Below the pieces are notes generated by a model that saw only the letters and a program-made list of their open reading frames with translations, did no database searches and had not been told where the DNA came from. Shown here piece after piece: positions 34,068 through 43,021 of a DNA stretch of 64,000 nt. Both the position numbers and the translations under genes were made by a program. Source of the stretch: CALMEC01 sp964531025 (GTDB taxonomy: Bacteria; Actinomycetota; Thermoleophilia; Miltoncostaeales; Miltoncostaeaceae); contig CAZHDY010000001.1 of assembly GCA_964531025.1 (NCBI GenBank), positions 1,426,001 through 1,490,000 on the forward strand, read 5' to 3'. Within the stretch, counting starts at the first letter, position 1. Every line of letters begins with the position of its first letter.

Positions 34068-35523
34068 ACGGTGGCTCTGCGTGCTCGGCCTCGCGGTGCT
34101 CGCCGTCGCCGGAGCGGTCGGATGCGGTGACGGCTCGGGCGACGGGACAACGTCCACAACCGAGCCCGATCCCACGGTCCAGGACCGGGTCGTCCACGTG
34201 AAGAACGGCGACACCGACGCGGACATCCCCGGCGCCATCGTCGCCCCGGTGTTCTCGTCGTCGCCGGAGCCCGGCACACCCGTACCGTTCGCAAACGGCG
34301 GTTTCACGATCCCCGGTGACGCCACCGGCGTCTACGTCCGCCACGAACCGTTCGGCGAACGCTTCCAGGCCATCACGCCGACCACGAAGGAGACGATCCG
34401 GGTCGATCTCTACGACCCCGCGCTGCAGTCTCCCCAGTACGGCGACAACACGAACCGCACGCGATACAACCCGAACGTGACGGTCCCACCGCCGTCGGGC
34501 AAGGAGCGCTGGAAGCACACGGGCAAGGCGCTGATCGAGTTCCCGCCGGTCGTCTGGCAGGGGACGGCGGTCTTCAGCAACAACGTGGGTCGCGTCTTCG
34601 CCTACGACGTCCGGAACCCCACCCGCAACCGCAAGGGGGAACCACAACCGCGGTGGAGCGTGAAGCTCACGAAACCCGGCGGGCTGATGGCGGCATCACC
34701 GGCGATCTATCCCCGACCCCGCGGCGCCACGGTGATCGTGGCCAGCATGGACGGCCTGGTGAACTCCTACAACCTCCGCACCGCGGGACGGCGCGAGGCC
34801 TGGAAGCGCCCGTTCTCCACCGGTGGACGAGCCGTCGAATCCTCCCCGCTCATCGTGGGCGACAGCGTCTTCGTCGGCGACCACGGCGGGAGCCTCTACA
34901 AGCTGAACGCGGCGACGGGCGAGAAGCAGTGCGCCCAGGGCGCGAACGGCGCGATCAAGGGAAGCGCCGCCCAGTACAAGGACAACATCATCTTCGCCGA
35001 CTACGCCGGCTACGTGTACTCGATGCGCGCCCGCGACTGCCAGATCGTCTGGAGCAAGCACTTCGGCGGACGGTTCTACGGCGGTCCCGCGGTCCAGGGC
35101 TCCACGATCGTCATCGGGAACATCGCAAACGCCGTCTACGGCATCGACGCGGAGACCGGCTCTCAGATCTGGCGGGTGCCGACGGGCAGCATGGTCTACT
35201 CGAGCCCGGCCATCGCCCGGGGAGTGGTCTACATCGGTTCGTACGACCACTACCTGCGGGCCCTGCGCCTGTCGGACGGCAAGGAGCTGTGGCGCTACAG
35301 CGTGGGCGGCCCCGTCTCGGGAAGCGCCACGGTGATCGGCGATCTCGTCTACGTGTCACGACTGGCCGGACGGGGACAGGCCGACGCCACGTTCGCCGTC
35401 GACACGAAGACCCGGAAGGTGGCCTGGGAGTCGCAGGACGGACGCTACTCACCCGCCGTGGCCGCCGGCAAGACGCTCTTCATCGTCGGACGCACGACCC
35501 TTTATGCGTATCAGGCGCCGTAA
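34051..35523 (+). CDS. PQQ-type beta-propeller lipoprotein, apparent CTG start
   Basis: A 490-residue protein from CTG 34051. The first ATG/GTG/TTG in frame is the GTG at 34081, which would give a signal peptide without any basic residue. CTG adds NPPAERWLC with an arginine, and is preceded by GGAAGGGAAG at proper spacing. The lipobox is GAVGC (Cys at about 25). An Ig-like segment follows (to about 130), then an eight-bladed-type propeller with PQQ/YxxD repeats (for example GSLYKLNAATGEK, NAVYGIDAETGSQIW). It resembles BamB-like scaffolds; true PQQ binding is not implied. A paralogue follows immediately. Confidence 0.82.
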   Translation: MNPPAERWLCVLGLAVLAVAGAVGCGDGSGDGTTSTTEPDPTVQDRVVHVKNGDTDADIPGAIVAPVFSSSPEPGTPVPFANGGFTIPGDATGVYVRHEPFGERFQAITPTTKETIRVDLYDPALQSPQYGDNTNRTRYNPNVTVPPPSGKERWKHTGKALIEFPPVVWQGTAVFSNNVGRVFAYDVRNPTRNRKGEPQPRWSVKLTKPGGLMAASPAIYPRPRGATVIVASMDGLVNSYNLRTAGRREAWKRPFSTGGRAVESSPLIVGDSVFVGDHGGSLYKLNAATGEKQCAQGANGAIKGSAAQYKDNIIFADYAGYVYSMRARDCQIVWSKHFGGRFYGGPAVQGSTIVIGNIANAVYGIDAETGSQIWRVPTGSMVYSSPAIARGVVYIGSYDHYLRALRLSDGKELWRYSVGGPVSGSATVIGDLVYVSRLAGRGQADATFAVDTKTRKVAWESQDGRYSPAVAAGKTLFIVGRTTLYAYQAP

Positions 35524-36727
35524 GCTCGTCGCGGCGATCGCGGCGGCCGTCGTGCTCGTCCTCGTCGGCGGGTTCATCGCCTGGCGCCTGGCGGGGGGCG
35601 ACGGCGACATCCAGGGATCGACCACGGGCTTCATCGCGACCGACACCACGGCCAGCGTCCCCACCGGATCGTGGCCCGAGTACGGACATGACGCCGCGCG
35701 CACGCGGGCGAACACGAACCTGACGGGCATCCGGCCGCCGTATCGACGCCTGTGGACCCACGACGCCCGTTCGCTGATGGAGTTCCCGCCGGTGATCGTG
35801 GACAACCGTGTCATCGGCGGCGCCAACGACGGCCACACCTTCGCGCTCGACCTGCGCTCCGGCCGCACACTGTGGCGCACCGAACTGGACGGATTCATCG
35901 CCTCGAGCCCCGCCGTGTGGGACGACGTGGCGTACTTCACCACCACGAAGGGTCGCATCGTCGCGCTGCGGGCGGACACCGGCGAGCGCATCTGGGTGCG
36001 GAAGATCGGCCGGGCCAGCGAGTCGTCGCCACTCGTCATCGGGAACGCGATCTACGTCGGCACGCTCGACGGCGAGGTCATGCGCCTGGACACGCGCACG
36101 GGACGCACCATCTGGACGGCGAAGGCCGCGGGCGACGTGAAGTCGAGTCTGGCCGAGTCGGGCCCCAACGTCATCGCGACCGACTACGCCGGCGAAGTCC
36201 GCGCGTTCGCCAAGGCGGACGGCCGTCTGGTGTGGCGACGCGAGAGCCCAGGTGAGCGCTTCAAGGGCCCGGGACGGTTCTACGCCGGACCGGCCGTCGC
36301 ACACGGACGGGTCTTCGTGGGCAACATCAACAACCGCATCGTCGCCCTGCAGGCCGACACCGGCAAGGTGGCCTGGGTGCGATCGGCCGACGACTACGTC
36401 TACTCCAGCGCCGCGGTTGCGAAGCGCACCGTCTTCGTCGGAAGCTACGACCACAAGCTGTATGCCCTCGACGCCGTCACCGGTCAACCGCGCTGGACCT
36501 TCGACACCGGAGAGCGCATCAGCGGCTCGGCCACGGTCATCGGCGACATCGTCTACGTGTCGACGCTCGCACCGAAGGGGCAGGTCGGCGCCACCTTCGG
36601 CCTCGAGGTCACCAGCGGCAAGCGCGTCTGGACCTTCCCGGACGGTCGCTACACGTCCGCGGTGGCGGTCGACGACACCCTCGTGATCGTGGGCCGCGAG
36701 AAGCTGTACGGGTTCACCCCCCGGTGA
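35504..36727 (+). CDS. PQQ-type beta-propeller, membrane-anchored paralogue
   Basis: A 407-residue protein that starts 20 bases before the stop of the preceding propeller gene. A basic N-terminus (MRIRRRK) and one membrane segment (about 9-29) form an uncleaved anchor without a lipobox. The rest is a propeller with seven or eight PQQ-like blades (SRSGRTLWRTELDG-type turns, KLYALDAVTGQPRWTF). Several blades align with its neighbour, so the pair arose by duplication. An extracytoplasmic scaffold for polymer export or assembly is a reasonable guess; there is no direct evidence. It overlaps the flippase gene by GTGA. Confidence 0.85.
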   Translation: MRIRRRKLVAAIAAAVVLVLVGGFIAWRLAGGDGDIQGSTTGFIATDTTASVPTGSWPEYGHDAARTRANTNLTGIRPPYRRLWTHDARSLMEFPPVIVDNRVIGGANDGHTFALDLRSGRTLWRTELDGFIASSPAVWDDVAYFTTTKGRIVALRADTGERIWVRKIGRASESSPLVIGNAIYVGTLDGEVMRLDTRTGRTIWTAKAAGDVKSSLAESGPNVIATDYAGEVRAFAKADGRLVWRRESPGERFKGPGRFYAGPAVAHGRVFVGNINNRIVALQADTGKVAWVRSADDYVYSSAAVAKRTVFVGSYDHKLYALDAVTGQPRWTFDTGERISGSATVIGDIVYVSTLAPKGQVGATFGLEVTSGKRVWTFPDGRYTSAVAVDDTLVIVGREKLYGFTPR

Positions 36728-38283
36728 AACAGGGGGCCATCGCCCGCGCCGCCGTCATCGTGGCGGCCTTCAGCATCCTCTCCCGCGTCCTCGGCTTCGC
36801 CCGCGAGGCGGTGCTCTCCCGCGTCTTCGGCACCACGGGCCTCGGCGGGAACCAGGCCGACGCCTACGTCCAGTCGCTGTTCATCGTCAACACGGCGGCC
36901 GCCGTGCTGCTGTACGCGCTGGTCACGATCGTCATCCCCGCCTTCGAGCACGAGCGGAAGGATCGGGGCGAGACGTCGGCATGGTCACTGCTCTGGGCGA
37001 TCAGTACCTGGGTGTGCCTGGCGCTGATCGCCATGGGCGGCTTCATGGCCCTCTGGCCCGAGGCCCTCACCGCACTGTTCCGGATGAACTCCGAGGCCGC
37101 GCAGATCATGAACGAGCTCGTGCGGATCATGTCGGCCGGTCTGGCGCTCCAGGGCCTCTCCGCGCTCCTGACGGCCATCCTGCAGTCACAGCGACGGTTC
37201 GTCGGTCCCGCGGCCGTCGGCGTGGCCTTCAACCTCGGCATCATGATCGGTCTCGCCGTCGGCGGCGGGACGGTCCGGGCGGCGTCCTGGGGTGTGGTGG
37301 CAGGCGCCGTCGCCCAGGTCCTCCTGCAGCTTCCCCAGCTCATCATGGTGCTGCGTCGCGCCCACGCGGGCGGCCCCCGACTACACCATCCCCGCCTTCG
37401 CTCCATCGGCATCCTCGCGATCCCCGTCGTCGCGGCCTCGGTCCTGCAGCAGATCAACGGGTTCACCGACAAGCTGTTCGCGAACCAGCTGAACGAGTCG
37501 GGACGAGCGGCCGCCCTGAACTGGGCGAACCAGGCGGGTCAGGCACCCCGCGCCCTGCTCCTGGTGCCGCTGCTCACCCCCCTGTTCCCCGCCATCGCCC
37601 GGTTGGTGGCCGACGATCGCCGCACCGACACCGCACGGGCGTTCCGTCGCGCCGCCGACGTCATGGGCCTGGTGTCCCTGCCGATGACGGTGGTGCTGCT
37701 GGCGTATCCCAACGAGATCTCGCGCGTGATGTTCGGGGGCGCCAAGTGCGGCGCCGACTGCGTGTCGGACATCGCGTCGCCGCTCCGCTACTACGCGCTC
37801 GGCACGTGGGCCGCGTTCATCGGGTACCTCCACAACCGGATGCTGTCGGCGATGAACCAGACGCGGGCGATCATGAACGCCACCATCCTCACGGTGGTCG
37901 TCACGATCGTTCTCGACATCGTCCTGCTGAAGCCGATGGGCCTCGCCGGCCTGGCACTGGCCACCTCGGTCGGCGTCGTCATCAACACGATCGTCACCGG
38001 CTGGATGGTCCGCCAGAACCTCCGCGAGCTCCCCGTCCGCAGCCTGGTCTCCGAGCAGGGGCGGATCGCCGTGGCCGCGCTGATCGGCGGCGTGGCGGCC
38101 GTCGCCGCCAATCCCCTCATCCCGACGGGTGCGGACGGGGCCCTCGTCGACACCATGATCGGCGTGAGCGCCAAGAGCGCGATCGGTCTCGTGGTCTTCC
38201 TCGTGGTCGCCCGGTTCGTCGCCCCCACGGCCCTGCGGGAGGGCGCGAACGCGTTCCGGTCGGTGATCGGTCGCCGCCGGTGA
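36724..38283 (+). CDS. murJ: MurJ/MVF-family lipid-linked oligosaccharide flippase
   Basis: A 519-residue MOP-superfamily protein with about 14 membrane segments. The MurJ N-terminal signature is present (ILSRVLGFAREAVLSRVFG near 19-37), as are FNLGIMIGL near 170 and a cysteine-containing loop (GGAKCGADCVSD) near 337. MurJ flips lipid II. Lying between glycosyltransferase and scaffold genes, this copy could instead flip the locus-specific lipid-linked glycan, so the gene symbol describes family only. GTG overlaps the previous stop as GTGA and the next gene overlaps its stop the same way. Confidence 0.85.
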   Translation: MKQGAIARAAVIVAAFSILSRVLGFAREAVLSRVFGTTGLGGNQADAYVQSLFIVNTAAAVLLYALVTIVIPAFEHERKDRGETSAWSLLWAISTWVCLALIAMGGFMALWPEALTALFRMNSEAAQIMNELVRIMSAGLALQGLSALLTAILQSQRRFVGPAAVGVAFNLGIMIGLAVGGGTVRAASWGVVAGAVAQVLLQLPQLIMVLRRAHAGGPRLHHPRLRSIGILAIPVVAASVLQQINGFTDKLFANQLNESGRAAALNWANQAGQAPRALLLVPLLTPLFPAIARLVADDRRTDTARAFRRAADVMGLVSLPMTVVLLAYPNEISRVMFGGAKCGADCVSDIASPLRYYALGTWAAFIGYLHNRMLSAMNQTRAIMNATILTVVVTIVLDIVLLKPMGLAGLALATSVGVVINTIVTGWMVRQNLRELPVRSLVSEQGRIAVAALIGGVAAVAANPLIPTGADGALVDTMIGVSAKSAIGLVVFLVVARFVAPTALREGANAFRSVIGRRR

Positions 38284-39746
38284 AGCCGTCCCGTCTCACC
38301 ACGGCCCTGATCCTCACCGGGATCCTCGCGGTGGGCCTGGTTGTGCGCATCGCCGGTTACGTGGGGGCGTCGTTCGCATGGGCGTCGGACGAGTCACGCT
38401 TCATCGCGCTCGTCCAGAACATGTCGAACGGTTACTTCCCGTCGGGGCCGGCCGAGTGGTTCGGCACCCGACTGGTGATGCTCGCCCCGCCGGCCGGCAT
38501 CTTCCGCGTGTTCGGATCCGGCGACTACCAGGTGGCGGTCTGGCCCACGTTCTGGTCGCTCGTCGCCATCGTCGCCGCATACCTGCTGGGGCGCGACATC
38601 GCCTCGCCCCGCGTGGGACTGGTGGCCGCGTCGGTCGTCGCCCTCACGCCCATCGAGGTGCGCCTCGGCACCGTCCTGCGCCCCGACGCGATCGCCCCCG
38701 CCATCGTGGCGCTCGCCGTCTGGTTCGGTCTGCGCGCCGGCCGTCCGGATGCGAGCCGCTGGTGGGCGTTCGGAGCCGGCCTCGCCCTGGGTGCCGGTTG
38801 GTCCGTCCGGGAGAACGCGCTCCTCATCGCGCCGATCGTGCTCGTCGCCGGATGGGCCGGCATCCGCCGCGGCATCCTCCCCGCCATCGGTGGCCTCGCG
38901 GTGATCCCCGCCCTGGCGGCACTGGTCTTCGCCATCGGATCGGGCAGCCCGATGACCCCCCTCGTGGGCGCCGGCACGGAGGGCGTCTTCCGCAACCCGG
39001 TCGATGCTTGGAACTGGGACGACTCCTACATGTCCATGCTCTGGGAGGGCGCCTTCGACTCGAAGAGTCTCCTGTTCCTCGCCCTGCCCGTGATGGTCGT
39101 CGCGATCCTGCTGGTCGTCGCCCGACGGGACCGGCGCGCCGTCCTGCCCGGTCTGTGGTGCGCGCTGGCAGCCGTGTACCTGGAGTTCGGCACGCTCGTC
39201 AACCTGGCGAAGCCGAACCGCTACCTGACGCTTCTCTCCATTCCGGCGGCGCTCGTCATCGCCCTGGCGGTGGACGGACGGCTGGTGTGGATGACGGCCC
39301 CGGCGGTCGCGCTGGTCGCGTCGATATGGGTATTGTGGACCGTCCCGGCCCGTGATCTGCGCGGCGATGACGTCGCCCTGTTCGCGCGTGTGTCGGAACG
39401 CCTGTCGACGCTGCCGGAGGGACCGGTCATCACGGAGAGTTACACCTGGCTCGCCAAGTTGGACACGTATCGGGCACGTGACCGCCTGACGATCCCCAAG
39501 GTCGAGGACCCCGCGTTCGTCTCGCCCGAGCGGGCACGCGAGCTACGACTCATGGATCCCCTTCCCGACCCGGCACGCGCCCGTGGCGGATACGTCATCA
39601 CCGGTCCCGTGCACCCGCGCACCGGCTGGCCGCGCAACTGGGAAACGTTCCGTGAGGACTACCGGCGGGTGGTGCCGCCGACCTCCCGGCTGGAGCTGGT
39701 CGACGACCTCGGTCGCGCACAGATCTGGCGGTGGACCACACCGTGA
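38280..39746 (+). CDS. GT39/ArnT-like membrane glycosyltransferase
   Basis: A 488-residue GT-C protein with about 11 membrane segments. The first extracytoplasmic loop has the acidic WASDESRFIALVQNM (about 33-47), where Asp-Glu corresponds to the catalytic acid motif of the PMT/ArnT family. RPDAIAPAIVALAVWFGL near 140 matches the family core. A soluble C-terminal part of about 120 residues follows. It would transfer a sugar from a polyprenyl-phosphate donor, plausibly made by the GT2 enzymes at 6896 or 39743. It starts at a GTGA overlap; upstream extension of the frame is spurious. Confidence 0.85.
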   Translation: MKPSRLTTALILTGILAVGLVVRIAGYVGASFAWASDESRFIALVQNMSNGYFPSGPAEWFGTRLVMLAPPAGIFRVFGSGDYQVAVWPTFWSLVAIVAAYLLGRDIASPRVGLVAASVVALTPIEVRLGTVLRPDAIAPAIVALAVWFGLRAGRPDASRWWAFGAGLALGAGWSVRENALLIAPIVLVAGWAGIRRGILPAIGGLAVIPALAALVFAIGSGSPMTPLVGAGTEGVFRNPVDAWNWDDSYMSMLWEGAFDSKSLLFLALPVMVVAILLVVARRDRRAVLPGLWCALAAVYLEFGTLVNLAKPNRYLTLLSIPAALVIALAVDGRLVWMTAPAVALVASIWVLWTVPARDLRGDDVALFARVSERLSTLPEGPVITESYTWLAKLDTYRARDRLTIPKVEDPAFVSPERARELRLMDPLPDPARARGGYVITGPVHPRTGWPRNWETFREDYRRVVPPTSRLELVDDLGRAQIWRWTTP

Positions 39747-40429
39747 TCGGCGTCGTCATCCCCGCCCTGAACGAGTCCCCGACGGTCGGCGCCGTGGTCG
39801 AGCGCACCATCGCGACCATCCCGGACGCCATCGTGGTCGTGGTGGACGACGCATCGGACGACGGCACGGACCGCATCGCCCGCGACGCGGGTGCCCGCGT
39901 CATCGTCAACCGGGAGTCGCTGGGCTACGCCGGTGCTCTCTGCGCCGGGTACCGGGCGGTGATCGAGGCCGGTGCGGACCGTGTGCTGCAGCTCGACGCC
40001 GACGGTCAGCACACACCCGAGGAGCTCCCCGGCCTGCTGGCCGCACTCGACACGCACGACCTCGTCATCGGATCGCGCTTCCTGGGCGCCGGCTACCCGA
40101 TGTCGAAGGCGCGGCGGCTCGGCATCGAGGCCTGCCGCTTCATGGCCCGGCCGCTCGGCGTGAACGTCACCGACCCCACATCGGGCATCCGCGCCATGCG
40201 CCTGTCGGTGGCCCGCCCCCTCGCCGAACGCGGGTATCCAGACGGGCTGACCGAGTCGACCTTCCTGATCTGGGTGGCCCGTAGGGGCCTGTCCATCGGG
40301 GAGGTGCCCGTCACCATGCGACCGGCGCCGGGCTCCCAGTCGATGCACGACGGGATGGCGGGCATTATCCATTTCGGCCGTATCGTTCGATCCACCCTGG
40401 GAATGGCCCTACGTCGAAGGGGACGCTGA
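39743..40429 (+). CDS. Glycosyltransferase family 2 (polyprenyl-phosphate type)
   Basis: A 228-residue GT-A enzyme: VVIPALNES (3-11), VVDDASDDGT (about 34-43) and LDADGQH (near 86) form the nucleotide- and metal-binding sites. It lacks C-terminal membrane segments, unlike the enzyme at 6896-7876. Such proteins load a sugar onto undecaprenyl phosphate or onto the glycan. Being directly coupled (GTGA) to the GT39 gene, it may produce that enzyme's donor. A GTG 12 bases upstream is an alternative start. Confidence 0.88.
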   Translation: MIGVVIPALNESPTVGAVVERTIATIPDAIVVVVDDASDDGTDRIARDAGARVIVNRESLGYAGALCAGYRAVIEAGADRVLQLDADGQHTPEELPGLLAALDTHDLVIGSRFLGAGYPMSKARRLGIEACRFMARPLGVNVTDPTSGIRAMRLSVARPLAERGYPDGLTESTFLIWVARRGLSIGEVPVTMRPAPGSQSMHDGMAGIIHFGRIVRSTLGMALRRRGR

Positions 40430-40433
40430 CCGC

Positions 40434-41390
40434 ATGTCCGTTCAAACCTGCCTGATCACGGGCGGAGCCGGGTTCCTCGGCTCACACCTCTGCGACCGGC
40501 TCGTCGCCGAGGGCAGTCGCGTCATCTGCGTCGACAACCTCGACACCGGTTCGCTGGAGAACATCGCCCACATCCGCGACCCGCGGTTCGAGTTCCTGCA
40601 GCACGACATGGTGGAGCACCTGGAGTTCCCGGACCGGGTGGACGAGGTGTACCACCTCGCATCGCCGGCCAGTCCGATCGACTACCTGCGCCTACCCCTC
40701 CATACGCTGAAGGTCGGCTCGTACGGTACCCACAACGCCCTGGGCCTCGCCAAGCGACACCGCGCACGGTTCCTGCTCGCCTCGACCAGCGAGGTGTACG
40801 GCGACCCCCAGGTCCACCCGCAACCCGAGACCTACTGGGGACATGTGAACCCCATCGGACCGCGCGGGGTGTACGACGAGGCCAAGCGGTACGCCGAGGC
40901 GCTCGCCATGGCCTACCACCGCCAGCAGGGCGTCGACACCAAGATCGTGCGCATCTTCAATACGTACGGACCCCGTATGCGACCCAACGACGGGCGTGCC
41001 GTGCCGACCTTCCTGCGCCAGGCACTCGCCAACAAACCGCTGACGGTGTTCGGCGACGGCAGCCAGACCCGGTCGTTCTGCTTCGCGACGGACCTCGTCG
41101 AGGGACTCGTGCGGCTCATCCGATCCGACTACCACTACCCGGTGAACATCGGGAACCCGGGCGAGTTCACCGTGCTCGACCTGGCGAAGACCATCATCCG
41201 TCTGACCGGCAGCGAGTCCAGCGTCGTGTTCGAAGCACTGCCTCAGGATGACCCGGCCATCCGTCAGCCCGACATCGCGCTGGCTCGCGCGGAGCTCGAC
41301 TGGGCACCGACCATCGACCTGGAGACGGGTCTCACCATGACCATCCAGGCCATCCGCGACCGGGACGGCGCATACTCGACGCCGTCGTGA
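40434..41390 (+). CDS. UDP-glucuronate decarboxylase-like SDR epimerase (UXS family)
   Basis: A 318-residue extended SDR enzyme. NAD-binding GGAGFLG (10-16), the substrate pattern LASPASPIDY near 83, STSEVYGDP, PIGPRGVYDEAKR with catalytic Tyr147/Lys151, and RIFNTYGPRMRPNDGR match UDP-glucuronic acid decarboxylases. These make UDP-xylose. The product would feed the glycosyltransferases upstream, so pentose in the polymer is a fair prediction. The closely related dTDP-glucose dehydratase group is the main alternative. Only four bases separate it from the GT2 gene. It overlaps the ABC gene by GTGA. Confidence 0.88.
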   Translation: MSVQTCLITGGAGFLGSHLCDRLVAEGSRVICVDNLDTGSLENIAHIRDPRFEFLQHDMVEHLEFPDRVDEVYHLASPASPIDYLRLPLHTLKVGSYGTHNALGLAKRHRARFLLASTSEVYGDPQVHPQPETYWGHVNPIGPRGVYDEAKRYAEALAMAYHRQQGVDTKIVRIFNTYGPRMRPNDGRAVPTFLRQALANKPLTVFGDGSQTRSFCFATDLVEGLVRLIRSDYHYPVNIGNPGEFTVLDLAKTIIRLTGSESSVVFEALPQDDPAIRQPDIALARAELDWAPTIDLETGLTMTIQAIRDRDGAYSTPS

Positions 41391-42340
41391 ATCCGCTGGA
41401 GCCGGCGGATCCCGCCGCCCCGGCCATCCTCGCGAAGGGCCTGACGAAGCACTTCGGCGACCTGGTGGCCGTGAACGCCGTGGACGTCCGGATCGAGCGC
41501 GGTGAGTGCTTCGGCTTCCTGGGTCCCAACGGCGCGGGCAAGACGACCACGATGCGGCTGCTCTCGTGCATGGCGCACCGTGACGCGGGGGTTCTCGAAG
41601 TGCTGGGTCGCGATCCGGCGGTCGAACCGCGTCGAGTGAAGGCGAGCCTCGGTGTGGTCGCACAGGACATCACCCTTGATGTCGAACTGACGGTCCGCGA
41701 GAACCTGCAGGTCTACGCCCGGTACTTCGACATCGACCGGCGGGTCGCGAGCGAGCGTATCGAGGAACTGCTCGACTTCGTGCAGCTGCGCGAGCGGGCC
41801 GACTCGGCCGTCCTTACGCTGTCGGGCGGTATGCAGCGGCGGGTCCAGATCGCCCGCGCCCTCATCAACGAGCCCCGGGTCGTCCTCCTGGACGAGCCCA
41901 CGACCGGCCTCGACCCCCAGGCCCGGCATCTTGTCTGGGACCGGCTTCGCGACCTCCGCTCGCGGGGCGTGACGCTCGTTCTCACCACGCACTACATGGA
42001 CGAGGCGGAGCAGCTGTGCGACCGCCTGGTGGTGATGGACCATGGGATGATCGCCCGATCCGGAAAGCCACGCGAGCTGATCGAGGCCGAGGTCGGGCGC
42101 GAGGTCGTCGAGCTCGTGGTCGCGGACGACGACGCCGACGCACTCGTCGAGAGGCTGTCCGACCGGGTGCGGGGCCATCACCGCCGGGGACGCGTGCTGG
42201 CCTTCTTCGCGGACGACGGCGAGGCCGTCTACCTGGCCGCGCGGGACACCGGGATCATGTCCGAGCTCCGCGCCATCCGCCGCGCGACGCTCGAGGACGT
42301 CTTCCTGCGTGTCACGGGACACGGACTGCGGGAGGGGTAG
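41387..42340 (+). CDS. ABC-2-type transporter ATP-binding protein (DrrA-like)
   Basis: A 317-residue ATPase with all motifs: Walker A GPNGAGKT (46-53), Q-loop VAQDITLD near 91, signature LSGGM near 145, Walker B VVLLDEPTTGLDPQAR near 165 and H-loop TTHYMDEAEQ. A C-terminal extension of about 90 residues follows, as in drug or lipid exporters of the DrrA class. No ABC-2 permease gene is present on either side. Its partner must be elsewhere, possibly a polysaccharide or lipid exporter given the GTGA overlap with the UXS gene. Confidence 0.9.
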   Translation: MNPLEPADPAAPAILAKGLTKHFGDLVAVNAVDVRIERGECFGFLGPNGAGKTTTMRLLSCMAHRDAGVLEVLGRDPAVEPRRVKASLGVVAQDITLDVELTVRENLQVYARYFDIDRRVASERIEELLDFVQLRERADSAVLTLSGGMQRRVQIARALINEPRVVLLDEPTTGLDPQARHLVWDRLRDLRSRGVTLVLTTHYMDEAEQLCDRLVVMDHGMIARSGKPRELIEAEVGREVVELVVADDDADALVERLSDRVRGHHRRGRVLAFFADDGEAVYLAARDTGIMSELRAIRRATLEDVFLRVTGHGLREG

Positions 42341-42486
42341 CCAGCCGGTCGACGGATGCACGGGCTCGCCGTCCTCGGAGGCCCCGATGCGGAGACAGCG
42401 GGACGGACCGGACGATCGGGGCACGAGCCTCCGACTCCCCGACATGACGTTCGGTGCGCTCTCGAAATATTCGTGGAGACGAAATC

Positions 42487-42502
42487 ATTGCGTGCGTGCA
42501 AT
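42487..42502. promoter_or_regulatory. Probable MarR operator (attgc-N6-gcaat)
   Basis: A palindrome attgc-N6-gcaat overlaps the AATAAT -10 box of the MarR gene. TTGC/GCAA half-sites are usual for MarR proteins, so autorepression of the marR-MFS operon is likely. Confidence 0.55.
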
Positions 42503-42505
42503 AAT
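42500..42505 (+). promoter_or_regulatory. -10 box of a leaderless promoter (AATAAT)
   Basis: AATAAT lies 6 bases before the GTG at 42512 and overlaps the presumed MarR operator. The surrounding 60 bases are much AT-richer than the genes. Confidence 0.5.
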
Positions 42506-42511
42506 CTCTGG

Positions 42512-43021
42512 GTGCACGAACATGACACCCTTGTGCAGCTCCTGGACGCCTTCTTCCGGAAGGTGTTCATGTCGACCGAACCTGAGGCGCTGAGCGCGCT
42601 CGCCGAAGTCGATCTGTCCTTCACCCAGATCCGGGTGGCGATGCTTCTGGCGTGCCTTGACGAGCCGACGCCGATCAACGAGGTCGCCTCCCAGGTCGGG
42701 CCGTCGATGACGGCGGTCAGCCGCGCGCTCGATCGCATGGTGGAGCTCGACCTGGTCGAGCGACGTGAGGACGTCAACGACCGGCGGGTCAGGTTGGTCT
42801 CGCTCTCGACCGAAGGCCGCGCGGTTGTCGAGAAGCACTTCCGGGCACGGCGGGACGCGCTCCAGGGATTGATCGAACGGCTGCCCGAACCCCACGTGCG
42901 AGATCTCGCTGCCGCACTCCAGCCGATCCTGGACGGCGACTACCTCCGGCCCCCGGTCGATCCCGCCACCGACACGCCGCACGCCCCACCGATTCCGATG
43001 ACCCAGGAAGAGACCCGATGA
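42512..43021 (+). CDS. MarR family transcriptional regulator
   Basis: A 169-residue winged-helix regulator. The DNA-binding part spans about 35-105, with INEVASQVGPSMTAVSRALDRMVE as recognition region and RREDVNDRRVRLVSLSTEGR as the wing. Helices on either side form the dimer. The C-terminus is proline-rich. GTG 42512 is preceded by a -10 box at leaderless distance; longer frames upstream run through the promoter and are rejected. It overlaps the MFS gene by ATGA, the classic emrR-emrB arrangement, so it probably represses the pump and itself until a toxic ligand binds. Confidence 0.9.
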   Translation: MHEHDTLVQLLDAFFRKVFMSTEPEALSALAEVDLSFTQIRVAMLLACLDEPTPINEVASQVGPSMTAVSRALDRMVELDLVERREDVNDRRVRLVSLSTEGRAVVEKHFRARRDALQGLIERLPEPHVRDLAAALQPILDGDYLRPPVDPATDTPHAPPIPMTQEETR

